Positions 1-10,120 of a DNA stretch of 64,000 nt are shown here, piece after piece. Source of the stretch: Molossus alvarezi (Eukaryota > Chordata > Mammalia > Chiroptera > Molossidae); the NCBI GenBank assembly GCA_037176705.1, contig CM073896.1:23014708-23078707 (forward strand), in the 5' to 3' direction. Below the pieces are notes generated by a model, which worked only from the letters and a program-made list of their open reading frames with translations, did not search any database and was not told the origin of the DNA. Numbering within the stretch: position 1 is the first letter of the stretch; each line of letters starts with the position of its first letter. The position numbers and the translations under genes were made by a program.

Positions 1-405
1 CCTCATCCCCTCTCACCTGTTCCCCCTTCTGCCAGGCTCTTGCTCAACCCCCGGCCTACACTACACTATTGTCTGTGTCCACAGGTTGTGCATATATGTA
101 TATAAATTCTTTGGTTAATCTCTTCCAGCCCCACCCGTCCTTGTCAGTTTGTTCCCTGATTTTATATCTTTGGATCTATTTGTTTGCCAGTTTATTTTGT
201 TCATTAGACTCCACATATAAGTGAGATCATGTGATATTTGTCTTTCTCTGATTGGCTTATTTCGCTTAGCATAATACTCTCCAGGTCCTTCCATGTCGTC
301 TCAGAGGGTAAGAGATCTTTCTTTCTTACAGCTGCATAGTATTCCATCGTGTACATGTACCACAGTTTTTTTATCCATTTGTCTACTGATGGGCAAGGGA
401 GCCAT
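1..405 (-). mobile_element. L1 LINE 3' end, antisense, cut by window edge
   Basis: This stretch reads as the reverse complement of the L1 3' end seen intact at about 14995-15410: the end of ORF2 (complement of 15010-15170) followed by the 3' UTR. Shared landmarks include AAGAGATCTTTCTTTCTTAC and the run around CATAGTATTCCAT. The 5'-truncated end lies near position 400. The poly(A) side lies left of base 1, so neither the tail nor the target-site duplication can be seen. It is diverged from the 10-15 kb copy and is non-coding. Confidence 0.88.
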
Positions 406-777
406 TTAAACTTTAAACTCAGTCTGGCCCTGGCACCTATACCCTTTAACCCATAAATGACTCTGCATCTTTATGAAATATGCATCCTTATTATACCCTA
501 TAATGACAATTGTGTAATTTGAAGCTGATATTCATATTTTTTACTCTAACAAATGTATATAATATAGAAATTAGAAAAGGATAAAATAAAAGATATAAAT
601 GAAGTTCTGGCATTTCCTTGCTGATCTCCAGAGGGTGTTCTGTGCACCCTAGGGATAACACACTCCACTCAGATATTGATGAGGTGGTCTAAAGCAGTAA
701 CTAATCCAACCAATACTCTCTAAATTAAATAAAATGAACCATTCCATCTTCTTCTTAAAACTGAGGCAATATGAATA
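406..777. other. AT-rich sequence, nothing recognised
   Basis: This is AT-rich DNA with no long open frame, no tRNA-type SINE head and no repeat I recognise. It separates the L1 fragment from the mariner-like element. Confidence 0.5.
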
Positions 778-903
778 CAGGGTGGGACAAAAGTAGGTTT
801 ACAGTTGTGAGTATGTGAAACACAGAGTTTATTCTTGTGTTATTATTTATTATTATATTGTTTGCCATAAAAACAGCTGTGAACCTACTTTTGCCACACC
901 CTG
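778..903. mobile_element. Tc1/mariner-like MITE, 126 bp
   Basis: The ends are near-perfect terminal inverted repeats: the left starts CAGGGTGGGACAAAAGTAGG, and the reverse complement of the right starts CAGGGTGTGGCAAAAGTAGG. Similarity runs about 30 bp inward. TA dinucleotides at 776-777 and 904-905 flank it, the target duplication of the Tc1/mariner superfamily. The interior is AT-rich and has no transposase, so it is a non-autonomous element that needed a transposase in trans. The exact family is not named here. Confidence 0.85.
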
Positions 904-3599
904 TATAATGTGTTAAATGATAAAAATAGTTTACATTCCTGTAAAAAAAAACAGCTGTTCAGTTAGAAAAATTCCAGAAATATAGGAAACACAAGGAACA
1001 CATTTAGAACATAAATGTTTGTCCTATGAAAAGTCATACTGTATCAGACCAAGGGTATGTCTCCATTGATCTGTTCTATGTTGTCACTGGTTATTTGGGT
1101 ATTATTAGAATATCATAAGATATTTTAAAGTTTTCCATATTTTAAGCTTTGCCATTGATTTCTACTGAGGTTTATAAATTCTGATTTTTAATGCAATGTA
1201 TCATGACACGGCCGAAGAGCAATGGACTACAGAACTCGATTTTATGATGCTCATAAAGAAAAGCCTTGCTTAAAGGAATCATGTTGGGGAAACCATTATA
1301 TCCTTTTGGATGTTGTTTCTTTGTCTGTAAAATGAATTCAATGCCTTAAATATAGAAGGTACAGCACGACTTTCTGGAAAAGGAGCAGGAGAAAAGTGGA
1401 AGGGAAGAGAGTACATTGTGAGGTGTCTCTACTGTACTAAATCTCAATGACACTCTGATTTCTAAAACTAAAACTTTCCTTTGAACATTGAGTTGGAAGG
1501 TTTGAGGATTTGGTGATCAACTTTTTGCTCATCATAACCATGGACCTAACTGCATTCAAGTGTGTGATTTCATGCTGGTCTTGTCGGGATTAACAAGATT
1601 AAAAGTCAGCTCTCACTGGTCAAATGTCTGAAGTTGTCAAGATGTTCAGCACCTTAGTCTGTCTATCCACATCTGAAGGCTCTTCTCAGACAAGAACCAT
1701 TCACAGGCTTGTACAGAATCATCAAGCTGATGGTACTATGAATAGGACTTCCAGTTAACATCCTTTGCCACTCCTTAGATTCTCCTGGTTCTCGTTTTAC
1801 ATTCAGGAAAGTTTTCATTATGTAACACTGATTTCATTTAAAAGTTTCAACTTGTGAATCAACTTCCTTCAAAATAGAAGTTGAGATAGAAATGTTTAAA
1901 GGTGTTTCTGAGAATACAGAGCCTATTCTTCCCGACAGTCTCAGAATTCCTTCTAATCTTTATATGTGCAACTTCAGGAATTCAAATCATTCTTTTACAA
2001 AACAGAATACTTTCAACCATTCCCAAAATTTAGACTTGAAGCTTAATAAATGCTTCCTGCACAAAATATTACTGTCATATCAACTGAATTATTCTTCCAG
2101 AAAGTACCCAAACCCTTTTACTGGACTTTTTGGAGCTTTCTTAAATTGTGCCTATGACTTTAAATGTGCAAACAGGAGCCCAGAGTCCCTCTTGTTAACT
2201 ACATACCTGTTTTGTGTGTGAAAAGCATCCTCTTGAAATGATTCAATTTCCTAGTTTAGTGGTTATGCTTCCAGACATAATTACGTATTAGCCGAGGATA
2301 TGAATTCTCTCACTTGTAATTATGTGATCTCGTTAGGAAAGTGGCTATGCAATAGGAAATCGTGATTAAACTTTCATTCAGCGTGGTTTCTTCATCAGTT
2401 CTTGAAATAGGTGTCAGGATTATTCTCTGTTGGTATTTTGTTGGTTCCTAGACTATTAATCAGTCTGTATGAAAAACTGGGATGATCTATTGTCTCTGCC
2501 TTAAATCCTTTATATTTTGTGAGTTGTCCTGGCATTTAATATAATAGATAACTCCCTTTGGGTCATTAAAAGCAAGAAGGTCATGTTTTTCTTTTTTCCT
2601 GACACAGCAGAGCTCTGATTAGGTGTAAAGGCTCAAGGTGATGTCTTCCACTGCACAGTCTCCTGTGGGGGTGGGAATTATGTAAGTGATTGTTTCCAAT
2701 GGAAACAACTTTCCATAGGCCATTCACACATGCTGCTACTACAACTATTCACATTTTCTTAGAACTTTGGTGATTGTACTCTGTCTTGTGTAAAAGGCAG
2801 AAATAATTTTTGATAGAAGGAAGAGAGACATTTTTAAACCCAACCTAATAATTTTATAAATACTCCAGAGTCCCCTAATCAAAACAAAACATTTGAATAC
2901 CACACAGTGCTCTCTACATGTTAATAAGTGTATCTTTTTAATCCTCTTACTCAGCTACGCTGCAGGTTACCATTAATTTAAAAATCTAATCCATAATATT
3001 CCCCTTTAATTATTTATCCTAAAATTGTGTTTATTTCTCTAAATTTCATTCAATTTTCACTAATCAGTTTCCCATTCCCTTGGACCACCCTCTTTTTACC
3101 TCTCCCCCTACCTCTGCCCCCTCCTTCTCATTTTTATTTACATGATTCACAATTTAAAAATTTAAAAAATTAGGCAATTTTGTTAAGAACCTCTACCACA
3201 ATTATATTTCAAAATCTGCAACTGGAAAGGGTAAACTGCCCAAATAAAAAATAGTCTTTCTCAGTAAAAAATACTTGTAAAGTTAAATGATACTCTTTGC
3301 TACCTGGAGATAAGAAAAAAGAATAACCACCTAAAGAACATTAGTCACCTAATAGCCAATGAGGGGCTACTTAATTTCAGAGGAGATCTTACTATCTTAA
3401 AGTTGATTAGAAATTGCTTAAGTATTTTACCAGAGTTGTAAGTTTCTTCCTAGAAAGATGAGAGTCTCTATGCTCAAGAAAGTTTTGTTACTGTACATAT
3501 TTGGGACGTTGTTTTCTGTCCATTACTACTGATAGAAGAAACGTATCTCAACGAGCTTGTGAGATGAGATTTAATGTTTACATCTCATCTATTTTTCTA
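904..3599. other. Unique-looking AT-rich sequence without genes
   Basis: No SINE head, clear L1 body or plausible gene was found. The longest open frame (1892-2221, 109 codons) has low-complexity, intergenic-like composition and no recognisable domain. A pyrimidine-rich patch lies at about 3060-3130. Ancient, highly diverged repeats cannot be excluded by eye. Confidence 0.5.
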
Positions 3600-3747
3600 A
3601 ATTAGTTTTATTTAAGTGTACTTGACATGTAATGAGCTGCACATAGTTAAAGTGTACACTGTTTTATGGTTCAACATGCACATACATTTGTGAACCATCA
3701 CCACAGTCATGACAGTGAACCTAAAACATTTTCTGGTGCATATGTTT

Positions 3748-4001
3748 TTGTTTTTGTTTTTTATCCTCACCCGAGGACATTTTTTCCATTTTTTGTTCAG
3801 ATAGAGCGGGAGGGAGAGAGAGGAAGAGAGAGAGAGAGAAACATCGATGTGAAGGGACACATCGAGTGGCTGCCACCCTCACGACCAACCAGGGCCGGGG
3901 ACAAACTGCAACCGAGGTACGTGCCCTTAGCGGGAACCGAACCCGGGTCTCTCTGTACCTCAGGCCGACGCTCCAACCGCTGAGCCAAACCGGCCAGGGC
4001 A
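3748..4001 (-). mobile_element. VES-type tRNA SINE, antisense
   Basis: This is a full-length SINE. The tRNA-related head ends at about 4001 (complement of CCCTGGCCGGTTTGGCTCAG) and the CT-rich body is in the middle. The 3' hairpin segment and A-tail appear here as a T-rich start followed by ATCCTCACCCGAGGAC. A 16-bp perfect target-site duplication, TCTGGTGCATATGTTT, lies at 3732-3747 and 4002-4017. The near-consensus sequence implies a young insertion into the old L1. Confidence 0.96.
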
Positions 4002-4481
4002 TCTGGTGCATATGTTTAATTTCTCCTTCTTGCTTCCTCTCCCCATCATCAGGCAAACATTGGATAGCTTTCTATAACTATAATTAGTTTGAGTTTTTAT
4101 TTTCCAAGATTTTACATAAATGGGTTCAATGAGCTTGTACTATTTTTAGAGTGGTGGAGTCTGACTTCCTCCATCCAGTATAATTATTTTGTAGTTCATC
4201 AATGTGTTGCATTATAATAGTTCATTTTTTTTATTGCGTAGTAGAGTTCAATTATATGGGTATAACACTATTTACTCATTTGCTTATTGACAAACGTTTA
4301 AGCAGTTTCCAACCGTTGGCTAATACCAAAAAAAAAAAACAAAACAAACAAACTGCTCTGAGTAGCTGTAGGTGAGTCTTTGCATGGACATGTTGCATTT
4401 CTTGTGAATAAATATGTAGAAGATGAATAACTAGATCAGTCGTTTTTAGGAAACTTCAATCTGCTTTCCATTCCTGCCAAG

Positions 4482-5014
4482 AGCTGGAGAGTGGGGAAAA
4501 CAGGAGGACTGTGGGAAAAGGGTGAATAAGACCTGAGGATCTAATGATGAACATGGCGACTATAGCTGACTACACTGGATTGCTTAGTTGAAATTTGCTA
4601 AGAGAGTAGAATTTAAAAAGGTCTCACACTCACAGGGAAAAGTAGACATGTGAGGTGACAGATGGCATTAACTTGATGGGGAAAATCCTTTCACAATGTA
4701 TACATATATCAAACCATCACGTGGTACATTTAAATATCTTACCGTTTTATCACTTCTTGGCCTTTTGGCTGGGATCAAGTATAGTATCTCTTCTTATCAG
4801 TTTAATATCTGATACATTCTCTATCCAAGGACAATATATTAAATGTATTTTTGGAACAGGGAGATAGAATAGGAGATTGCTCTGTCCGCTCCACACATCG
4901 ACCTGGTATTGAGGTACCTCTGGGATTGGTGCATCAATAAATAAATAAATAAATATTTTACCATTTTATTTGTCAATTGTACCTCAATAAAGTTGTTTTA
5001 TAAAAATAATTGTA
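4482..5014 (+). mobile_element. L1 3' UTR (L1MA/MB-like) inserted in the antisense L1
   Basis: The text from about 4482 follows an old L1 3' UTR in sense orientation, for example TTGAAATTTGCTAAGAGAGTAG, then CACAATGTATACATATATCA, then TACCTCAATAAAG close to the end. It carries the U2 retropseudogene inside. It interrupts the antisense L1, so it was inserted after that element. The left edge is approximate and I could not find a clean target duplication. Confidence 0.75.
4749..4935 (+). pseudogene. RNU2 pseudogene: U2 snRNA retropseudogene
   Basis: A full-length copy of U2 spliceosomal RNA (about 187 nt). It begins near the U2 5' end (CTTCTTGGCCTTTTGGCT) and keeps TTCTTATCAGTTTAATATCT, the Sm-site region ATTTTTGGAACAGGG and the terminal stem-loop region ending GGTGCATC. 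The branch-point recognition core GTAGTA reads ATAGTA, and about twenty other bases differ from mammalian U2, so it should not work in splicing. An AATAAATAAATAAATAAAT tail follows. A 19-bp target-site duplication with two mismatches flanks it (4732-4750 and 4951-4969). Tail and duplication show copying by L1 in trans. No U2 promoter elements (PSE or DSE) were recognised upstream. Confidence 0.93.
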
Positions 5015-5268
5015 GCCCTGGCCGGTTTGGCTCAGTGGTTGGAGAGTCGGCCTGTGGTCCAGAGAGTCCCCGGGTTCGGTTCCCGCTAAGGGCATGTACC
5101 TCCGTTGCAGTTTGTCCCCGGCCCTGGTTGGTTGAGCGGGTGGCAGCCACTCGATGTGTCCCTTTCACATCGATGTTTCTCTCTCTCTTCCTCTCCCTCC
5201 CTCCCACTCTATCTGAACAAAAAGATGAAAAAATGTCCTCGGGTGAGGATAAAAAAAAAAAAAAAAAA
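5015..5268 (+). mobile_element. VES-type tRNA SINE
   Basis: It starts GCCCTGGCCGGTTTGGCTCA and runs through the CT-rich body to the GTCCTCGGGTGAGGAT hairpin and an A18 tail. AATTGTA (5008-5014 and 5267-5273) is the likely short target duplication. It sits immediately after the sense L1 3' end, so it probably used that element's A-rich tail as its target. Confidence 0.95.
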
Positions 5269-5337
5269 TTGTACCATTTTACATTTCAAGAAGCGTTGCT
5301 TAAAGTTTGAGTTCCTCCATATACTTGCCAACACTTT

Positions 5338-5400
5338 TTAATTTTATCTAATCTAATGGATGTGTAGTGTATCTTAAGTTTGTTTTTTTGTTGTTGTTTT
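5338..5400 (-). repeat. L1 segment duplicated inside the SINE at 6.25 kb (source copy)
   Basis: This part of the old antisense L1, beginning TTTTTAATTTTATCTAATC, recurs almost exactly at about 6255-6320 inside a SINE. It fits the L1 consensus order here, so this copy is the likely donor. Confidence 0.75.
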
Positions 5401-6170
5401 TGTTAATGGTTTCCTTTGCTGTGCAAAAACTCTTAAATTTGTTTGATTTGTCTTTTCTTGCACCAGTGGTGTTGAGATTGTTTCATGAGCTGGTTTGCAT
5501 CTATATAGCTTCTTTAGTAAGTGTCGATTGTTTTTTTCAGTTGAGTTGTTTTCTTATGATTGAGGTTTGAGAGTTCTTTATATATTCTAGATACAAGTCC
5601 CTTTCTAATTTCCAAATAGTGCCCCCAGTATGTGACCTGCTTTTTCATTCTCTTAACAGCATAATTCACAGAGCACAAAGATTTCCATTTTGATGAAATC
5701 TAATTTATCAGTTTTTAATGAATAATGTTATTGCTATAGTATCCAAGAAATATTCTCCTAACACAAAGGCATATTTTCTCCTCTGTTTTTGCAAGTTTTA
5801 TAGCTTTAATTGTATGATCCTTGAGTGAACTTTCTATAGTATATGGTATGTGGTATTCTTATATTCAGCAACTTTATTAAACTCACACATTAATCAGTTC
5901 TAGTACTTTTATTGTTACATGCAAATAAAGACAGTTTTATCTCTTCCTTTCCAATATGGTTGCCTTTATTTCTTACTTGATTGAATGGGCTAGAACTTAC
6001 ATTACAATGTTGAATAGAAGTGATGGCAACTAACATCCCTGTGGGTTTTTTCCCTGATTTTAGGAGAAAAACAGTCTTTCACCATTAAGTATAATGTGAT
6101 CTCTAGGTTTCTGTAGTGACCTGTAACAGATGGTGAAATTACCTTCTGTTACCAGTTTTCTCAAAGTTTT

Positions 6171-6441
6171 CTTTATTTATTTTTTTTAATCCTCACCCAA
6201 GGACAAGATTTTATTGATTAGAGAGAGGAAAGGAGAAAGAGAGAAACATTGATCATTTTAATTTTATCTAATCTAATGGATATGTAGTGTATCTTAAGTT
6301 TTTTTTTGTTGTTGTTGTTGCCTCCCACCCCCCGAATGGGTTGAACCCGCAACCTGGGTAAATGCCCTGACCAGGAATCGACCCTGCCACCTTTTGGTGT
6401 ATGGGATATCACTCCAACCAACTGAGCCACACTGGCCAGGG
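6171..6441 (-). mobile_element. VES-type SINE, antisense, carrying a captured L1 segment
   Basis: The T-rich tail and ATCCTCACCCAAGGAC lie at the left, and the tRNA head (complement of CCTGGCCAGTGTGGCTCAGT) at the right. CAAAGTT occurs just outside both ends (6162-6168 and about 6441-6447). About 65 bp of L1 sequence (about 6255-6320) sits in the middle, where a stretch of normal SINE body should be. Confidence 0.88.
6255..6320. repeat. Captured L1 segment within a SINE
   Basis: It matches 5338-5400 with about two substitutions plus length change in the T/GTT run. It replaces SINE body sequence between the GAAACATTGAT motif and the region starting CCTCCCACC. Confidence 0.8.
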
Positions 6442-6760
6442 CAAAGTTGTTGTGTTTTGGTTTGTTCCAGGAATGGGTGTTGGCTTTTGTCAATATTTTT
6501 TTCTGAATCTACTGAAATGGTCATATGGTTTTTCTTTTTTAGTTAGTATGGTTACATTGATTGCATTCCAAATGTTAAACCAATTTTTTTCCAGCTTTCC
6601 TGCCTAATAATTGACACAATATTGTGTAAGGTTAAGGTATACAATGTGTTGATTTGATACCCTTACAAAGTTATTACCATAGCATTAGCTCACACTAACA
6701 TCAGGTCACATAATTCATTTGCTTTTTATTTTTACCTGTTTTGTTGGTTTCTGTACCTGT

Positions 6761-7374
6761 GTGAACAGTGACACGATTCCTAGTGACCTAGGAAAAGGTA
6801 GAAACAAGGAGAGGGTTTTCTGAAGGGGATTATTTATTTAGTTTGATTGTGAATCACCTGAGGTTGAGGTACCTGAAAGGTGGCCAGGGAACAAGAAGTG
6901 TAGGTGTTTTGAAGAAAAGTTCTGAAGCCCAGAAGGCATTGGGCAACCTGGAGTTATAGGTTTGCAGGGTCACAACTGTTATAAATACGTTTGAAGAGTC
7001 CTTAAAGTGCACCAGATCCAACAATAAATATACCTGCTTCACACAGCTCTGGAGATCTGAATGACACCCAAGTCATGTTTGTACGTCAAGCAAAGACCTG
7101 CCATGTCCACTTGAGTATGACCAGGAGTGTGGCATCGTTCCTGGTGAGATCAACGTTCAACAGTGGTCTCTGGCGGCAGACGTAATCTGTGGTAACAGGG
7201 AAGCAGACCTTTTGTGCAGAATGGCAAATGCAGAGAATTTATCTCATTTTGATGGTCAGTTATATAGAAATCACATGTCTCCACCTATGTAGGGACCGAT
7301 GTCAAATAGAAAAATACAGAAAGTATCTTAAAAGTCATAATGTAGGTCATTTGTGTACACTCAACATGTGAAAG
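6761..7374. other. Unassigned sequence, possibly LTR-like
   Basis: There is no SINE or L1 signature and no coding frame. From about 6770 to 7050 it has a moderately GC-balanced block with a TATA-like TTATAAATACG (about 6980) and an AATAAA (about 7023) some 45 bp downstream, spacing that can occur in a retroviral LTR. No flanking TG...CA ends or repeats were confirmed, so this remains a guess. Confidence 0.3.
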
Positions 7375-7555
7375 CTGCCCCAACTGGGTGGCTGGGTTGG
7401 AGCATCACATTTACACCCTTACATGGAAAGGCTGGGGGTTTGATTCCCCGTTGGGGCACATATCTGAGTTGTGAGCTTCACCCTGAGTTGGGGCACTTGT
7501 GTATGTGTGTGTGTGTGGGGGGGGTCAGCCAATTGATGTTTCTGTATCACATTGA

Positions 7556-7605
<50 letters not shown>

Positions 7606-7686
7606 CCTCTCCCTCTCTCCCTCCCTCCCTCCCTCTGTGAAATCAATAGAATAGGAAAATATCCTTGGGTAAGGATTTAAAAAAAC
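7375..7686 (+). mobile_element. Older VES-type SINE with long (CT)n
   Basis: The head is diverged (CCCCAACTGGGTGGCTGGGT). The body contains a short G/T run and a long (CT)n array, and it ends ATCCTTGGGTAAGGAT plus an A-rich tail. A short repeat ending GTGAAAG (7368-7374 and 7688-7694) is a likely target duplication. High divergence suggests an older subfamily. Confidence 0.85.
7559..7601. repeat. (CT)n microsatellite
   Basis: About twenty uninterrupted CT units within the SINE body, an expansion of the SINE's own CT-rich region. Confidence 0.97.
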
Positions 7687-7694
7687 AGTGAAAG

Positions 7695-8106
7695 TGGTTT
7701 GTCATAAGGGAAGATTATTTTTTTCAAGGAAATACTTTAAACAAACATAAAAAAAATCTAAAGAAGAGTGAAATACATCCCATGTATTCACCACTATTCA
7801 CTTGAACGACATCTGGCATTCTCTCATATTTGGTTCAGGTCTTCTGTTTTTGTTCGTGTAGTGTAGGAAACAAGTCTTTCCAGATAATGCTGTGTCTTCC
7901 CGGACAGTCTTTTCTGACCCCTGCTGCTGGTGTGAGCTGTGACCCAAATTTGCTGAGTATTTCTCATGTCCATGTTTTTATATTTTTACTCTATATGCTT
8001 TGCTAAAATTATCTATGATGTAAGTGTGGATACATTTCTAGATTTTCTATTTTTTCAGTTGAGCTGTTTGTCTATCATTGTATCAGTGCCCCACTATCTT
8101 TTCTTA

Positions 8107-8108
<2 letters not shown>
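7695..8108. other. AT-rich sequence, nothing recognised
   Basis: No gene or clear repeat was seen. The short open frames lack recognisable protein features. Confidence 0.45.

Positions 8109-8145
<37 letters not shown>
8109..8145. repeat. (CA)n microsatellite
   Basis: About 18 CA units, followed by TATGTACATAT. Confidence 0.97.
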
Positions 8146-8148
<3 letters not shown>

Positions 8149-8464
8149 GTACATATTTTATGTGTGCCATTTTATAATTCAGTATCTGTATACTCTACAA
8201 AGTGTAGCTGGTTGAGTGTAGACCTATTCAGACATCTAGATACAGAGAAAAAGACAGGAAATAGAGTCAATGATAAGAGTGAATAGGAGACTGAGAAAAG
8301 GTAAGGCAGTTAAAGAGGCAAAGTGATTCCCCCCAAAAGTCTGATCACCATGCATCATCATACAACTGACACCCTTCATCCACCTCCAACCCCCTTCCCC
8401 TTTGGTAAGGAATAATCTGTTCTCTGTATCTATGAATTTGCTTTTGTTTCATTTTATTTTAATT

Positions 8465-8800
8465 ACTGTAACTTCAGAGGAAGCTTTGAAGGCAAATATA
8501 GTAAATTCTCTAATTCTACCCTTTGTTTATTTTGGCTGGTTGTTTTAGATCCTTTGCATTTCACATAAATTGTAGCATCAACTTCCCAATTTCTATTTTC
8601 TTTAAAAACCCTTTTTGGATTATAACTATTGTATTGAAATTATAAATCAAATTAAAGAACCTCGACATTTTAAAAATACCAAGTTTTTTAATCTCTCCAT
8701 TTATTTAGATTCTCTTTAGTTTTTCTCAGCAATGTTTTGTTGTCTTTAGTATAGTGGTTTTATAAGTCGATTTAGTTTACATTAATGTTTTTTTAAATGA
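8465..8800 (-). mobile_element. Old L1M fragment, antisense
   Basis: It reads as the complement of mid-ORF2 of an old L1. Landmarks are TAGATCCTTTGCATTTCACA, the TTTTTGGATTATAACTATTG stretch and ATCTCTCCATTTATTTAGAT followed by CTCAGCAATGTTTTGT. It is heavily mutated, with no target duplication found. Confidence 0.72.
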
Positions 8801-8804
8801 CCAG

Positions 8805-9200
8805 AAATTTGATAGCTTAAAACAGTATCCATTCTTTATCTCATAGTTTCTGTATGTCAGAAACCCAAGGGTGGTTTAGTTGGACTCTCTGCTCAGGGTC
8901 TCACAAGGCTGGAATCAAGGTGTCAGACATATCCTAGATCTCCTCTGATTCTTGGAGTTCTTTTCTAAACTCACATAGCTGTACGCAGAGTTCATTTTCT
9001 TGCACTGTAGAAGTCATGGAAGTGTGCCTTCAAAGTCAGCAGCTACACACCTCTCTGAAGTTTTACCTTCTTGTAAAGGCTTACCTGATTAGGTCAGACC
9101 TACTCGAAATAATCTTCTGTTTGCTTAACTGAATGTCAATTGATTAGTAACCCAATTATGAAAGTGATAACCCATCATACTCACAGGTCTCCTTGCTGAG
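8805..9200. mobile_element. Possible MaLR (MLT1-like) LTR remnant
   Basis: The block containing TATCTCATAGTTTCTGTATG, TCTGCTCAGGGTCTCACAAG and AATCAAGGTGTCAGAC resembles mammalian MaLR-type LTR text as I remember it. Only part is recognisable, both ends are unclear, and no internal retroviral genes lie next to it. Confidence 0.4.
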
Positions 9201-9619
9201 TCTTAGCAGATTTTCTGTCATTTTTAAAAAACAAATTTATGTGTCAGGATTTTTAGTTTTAACTATTGGAAAATGATTCTGGGTTTCTTAAGCAGAAAAT
9301 GAATTTAAATGAGAGAGATTCAGACCTAAAAAAAAAAAAAAACCAGGCATTTAGACAAGAACAAGGAAGCTTGGGTGTCTAGGTGCTCAAAATATAAAGT
9401 AGGTCACATTGCAGAAAATCCTGGTGCTTTAGCCACCACTAGTATGAGTCTGGCTTTAAACACATATTTAAATCATTGTGTTATTTTCAAGTGTAGGTCA
9501 TACTACTTGAGTTTAGATCACATGTAAGCCTCCCTCATTCCCAAGCTGCCAAAGAAAGGATGTGTTCCCTTTCCCGTGAAGATTATCCCTATGTTAATAA
9601 TGCAATGAACAATAATAAA
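9201..9619. other. AT-rich sequence with an A13 run
   Basis: No gene seen. An A13 run at about 9330-9343 could be the tail of an unrecognised insertion but has no clear element attached. Confidence 0.45.
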
Positions 9620-9629
9620 GCAAACTCCA

Positions 9630-9885
9630 GCCCTGGCTGGTTTTGCTCAGTGGTTAGAGCATCGGCCCACGAACCAGAGAGGCCCAGGTTCGGTTTCCGC
9701 TAAGGGCACACTTTGGTTGCAGTTTGTTCCCCACCCCCGTTGGGGTCATGTGAGTGGCAACTGGTCGATGTGTCTCTCTCACATTGATGTTTCTCTCTCT
9801 CTCTTCCCCCCTTATCCCTCTTGTTTTATCTGAAGATAAATGCAGAAAATATCCTTGGGTGAGGATAAAAAATAATAATAATAAT
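9630..9885 (+). mobile_element. VES-type tRNA SINE
   Basis: The head is GCCCTGGCTGGTTTTGCTCA, the body CT-rich, and the end ATCCTTGGGTGAGGAT followed by an A/AAT tail. A perfect 10-bp target duplication GCAAACTCCA flanks it (9620-9629 and 9886-9895). Confidence 0.96.
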
Positions 9886-10120
9886 GCAAACTCCATCCTG
9901 GTCTCCTAATAAAAATCAGAGGGTATGTTTGTTTCTGGTCAGCCAAAGCAAAACAAAACAAAAAAATAAAACAAACAAACAATATTATACTGTCTCTCTT
10001 GTATATTGTGTCTGTGTACCTGATGTTAGGATAAAGTCCAATGTTGTGGTTAGAGGGGAAGAATTAGAAATAAAACAGAAAAATGGTTGAACTGGATTTA
10101 TTCTTGAAGTGATAGCCAAA

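Larger units (their letters stand above)
3600..6760 (-). mobile_element. Old L1M-type LINE, antisense, with nested insertions
   Basis: Blocks at about 3600-3731, 4018-4480, 5276-6165 and 6445-6600 read as successive parts of one old L1 in antisense, from the 3' UTR (ACTTGACATGTAATGAGCTG) back through the ORF2 end to mid-ORF2 (TATTCTAGATACAAGTCCCT; CTACTGAAATGGTCATATGG). The ORF2 text breaks near 4480 and resumes near 5276, which shows that a block was inserted between those points. Beyond about 6605 another L1 3'-UTR-like antisense piece is joined (to about 6720). Many stops and gaps make it inactive. The subfamily (L1MA/MB-like) is a guess. Confidence 0.78.

Noticed and set aside
1892..2221. 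109-codon open frame
   Set aside because: No domain, no splice or promoter context, and composition of AT-rich intergenic DNA. Frames of this length are expected by chance in 64 kb.
4655..4867. 70-codon open frame
   Set aside because: It overlaps the L1 3' UTR and the U2 snRNA copy, neither of which is coding.
5015..5268. SINE heads as functional tRNA genes
   Set aside because: The tRNA-like part keeps promoter-box resemblance but lacks a clean cloverleaf end and is fused to a CT-rich body and A-tail.
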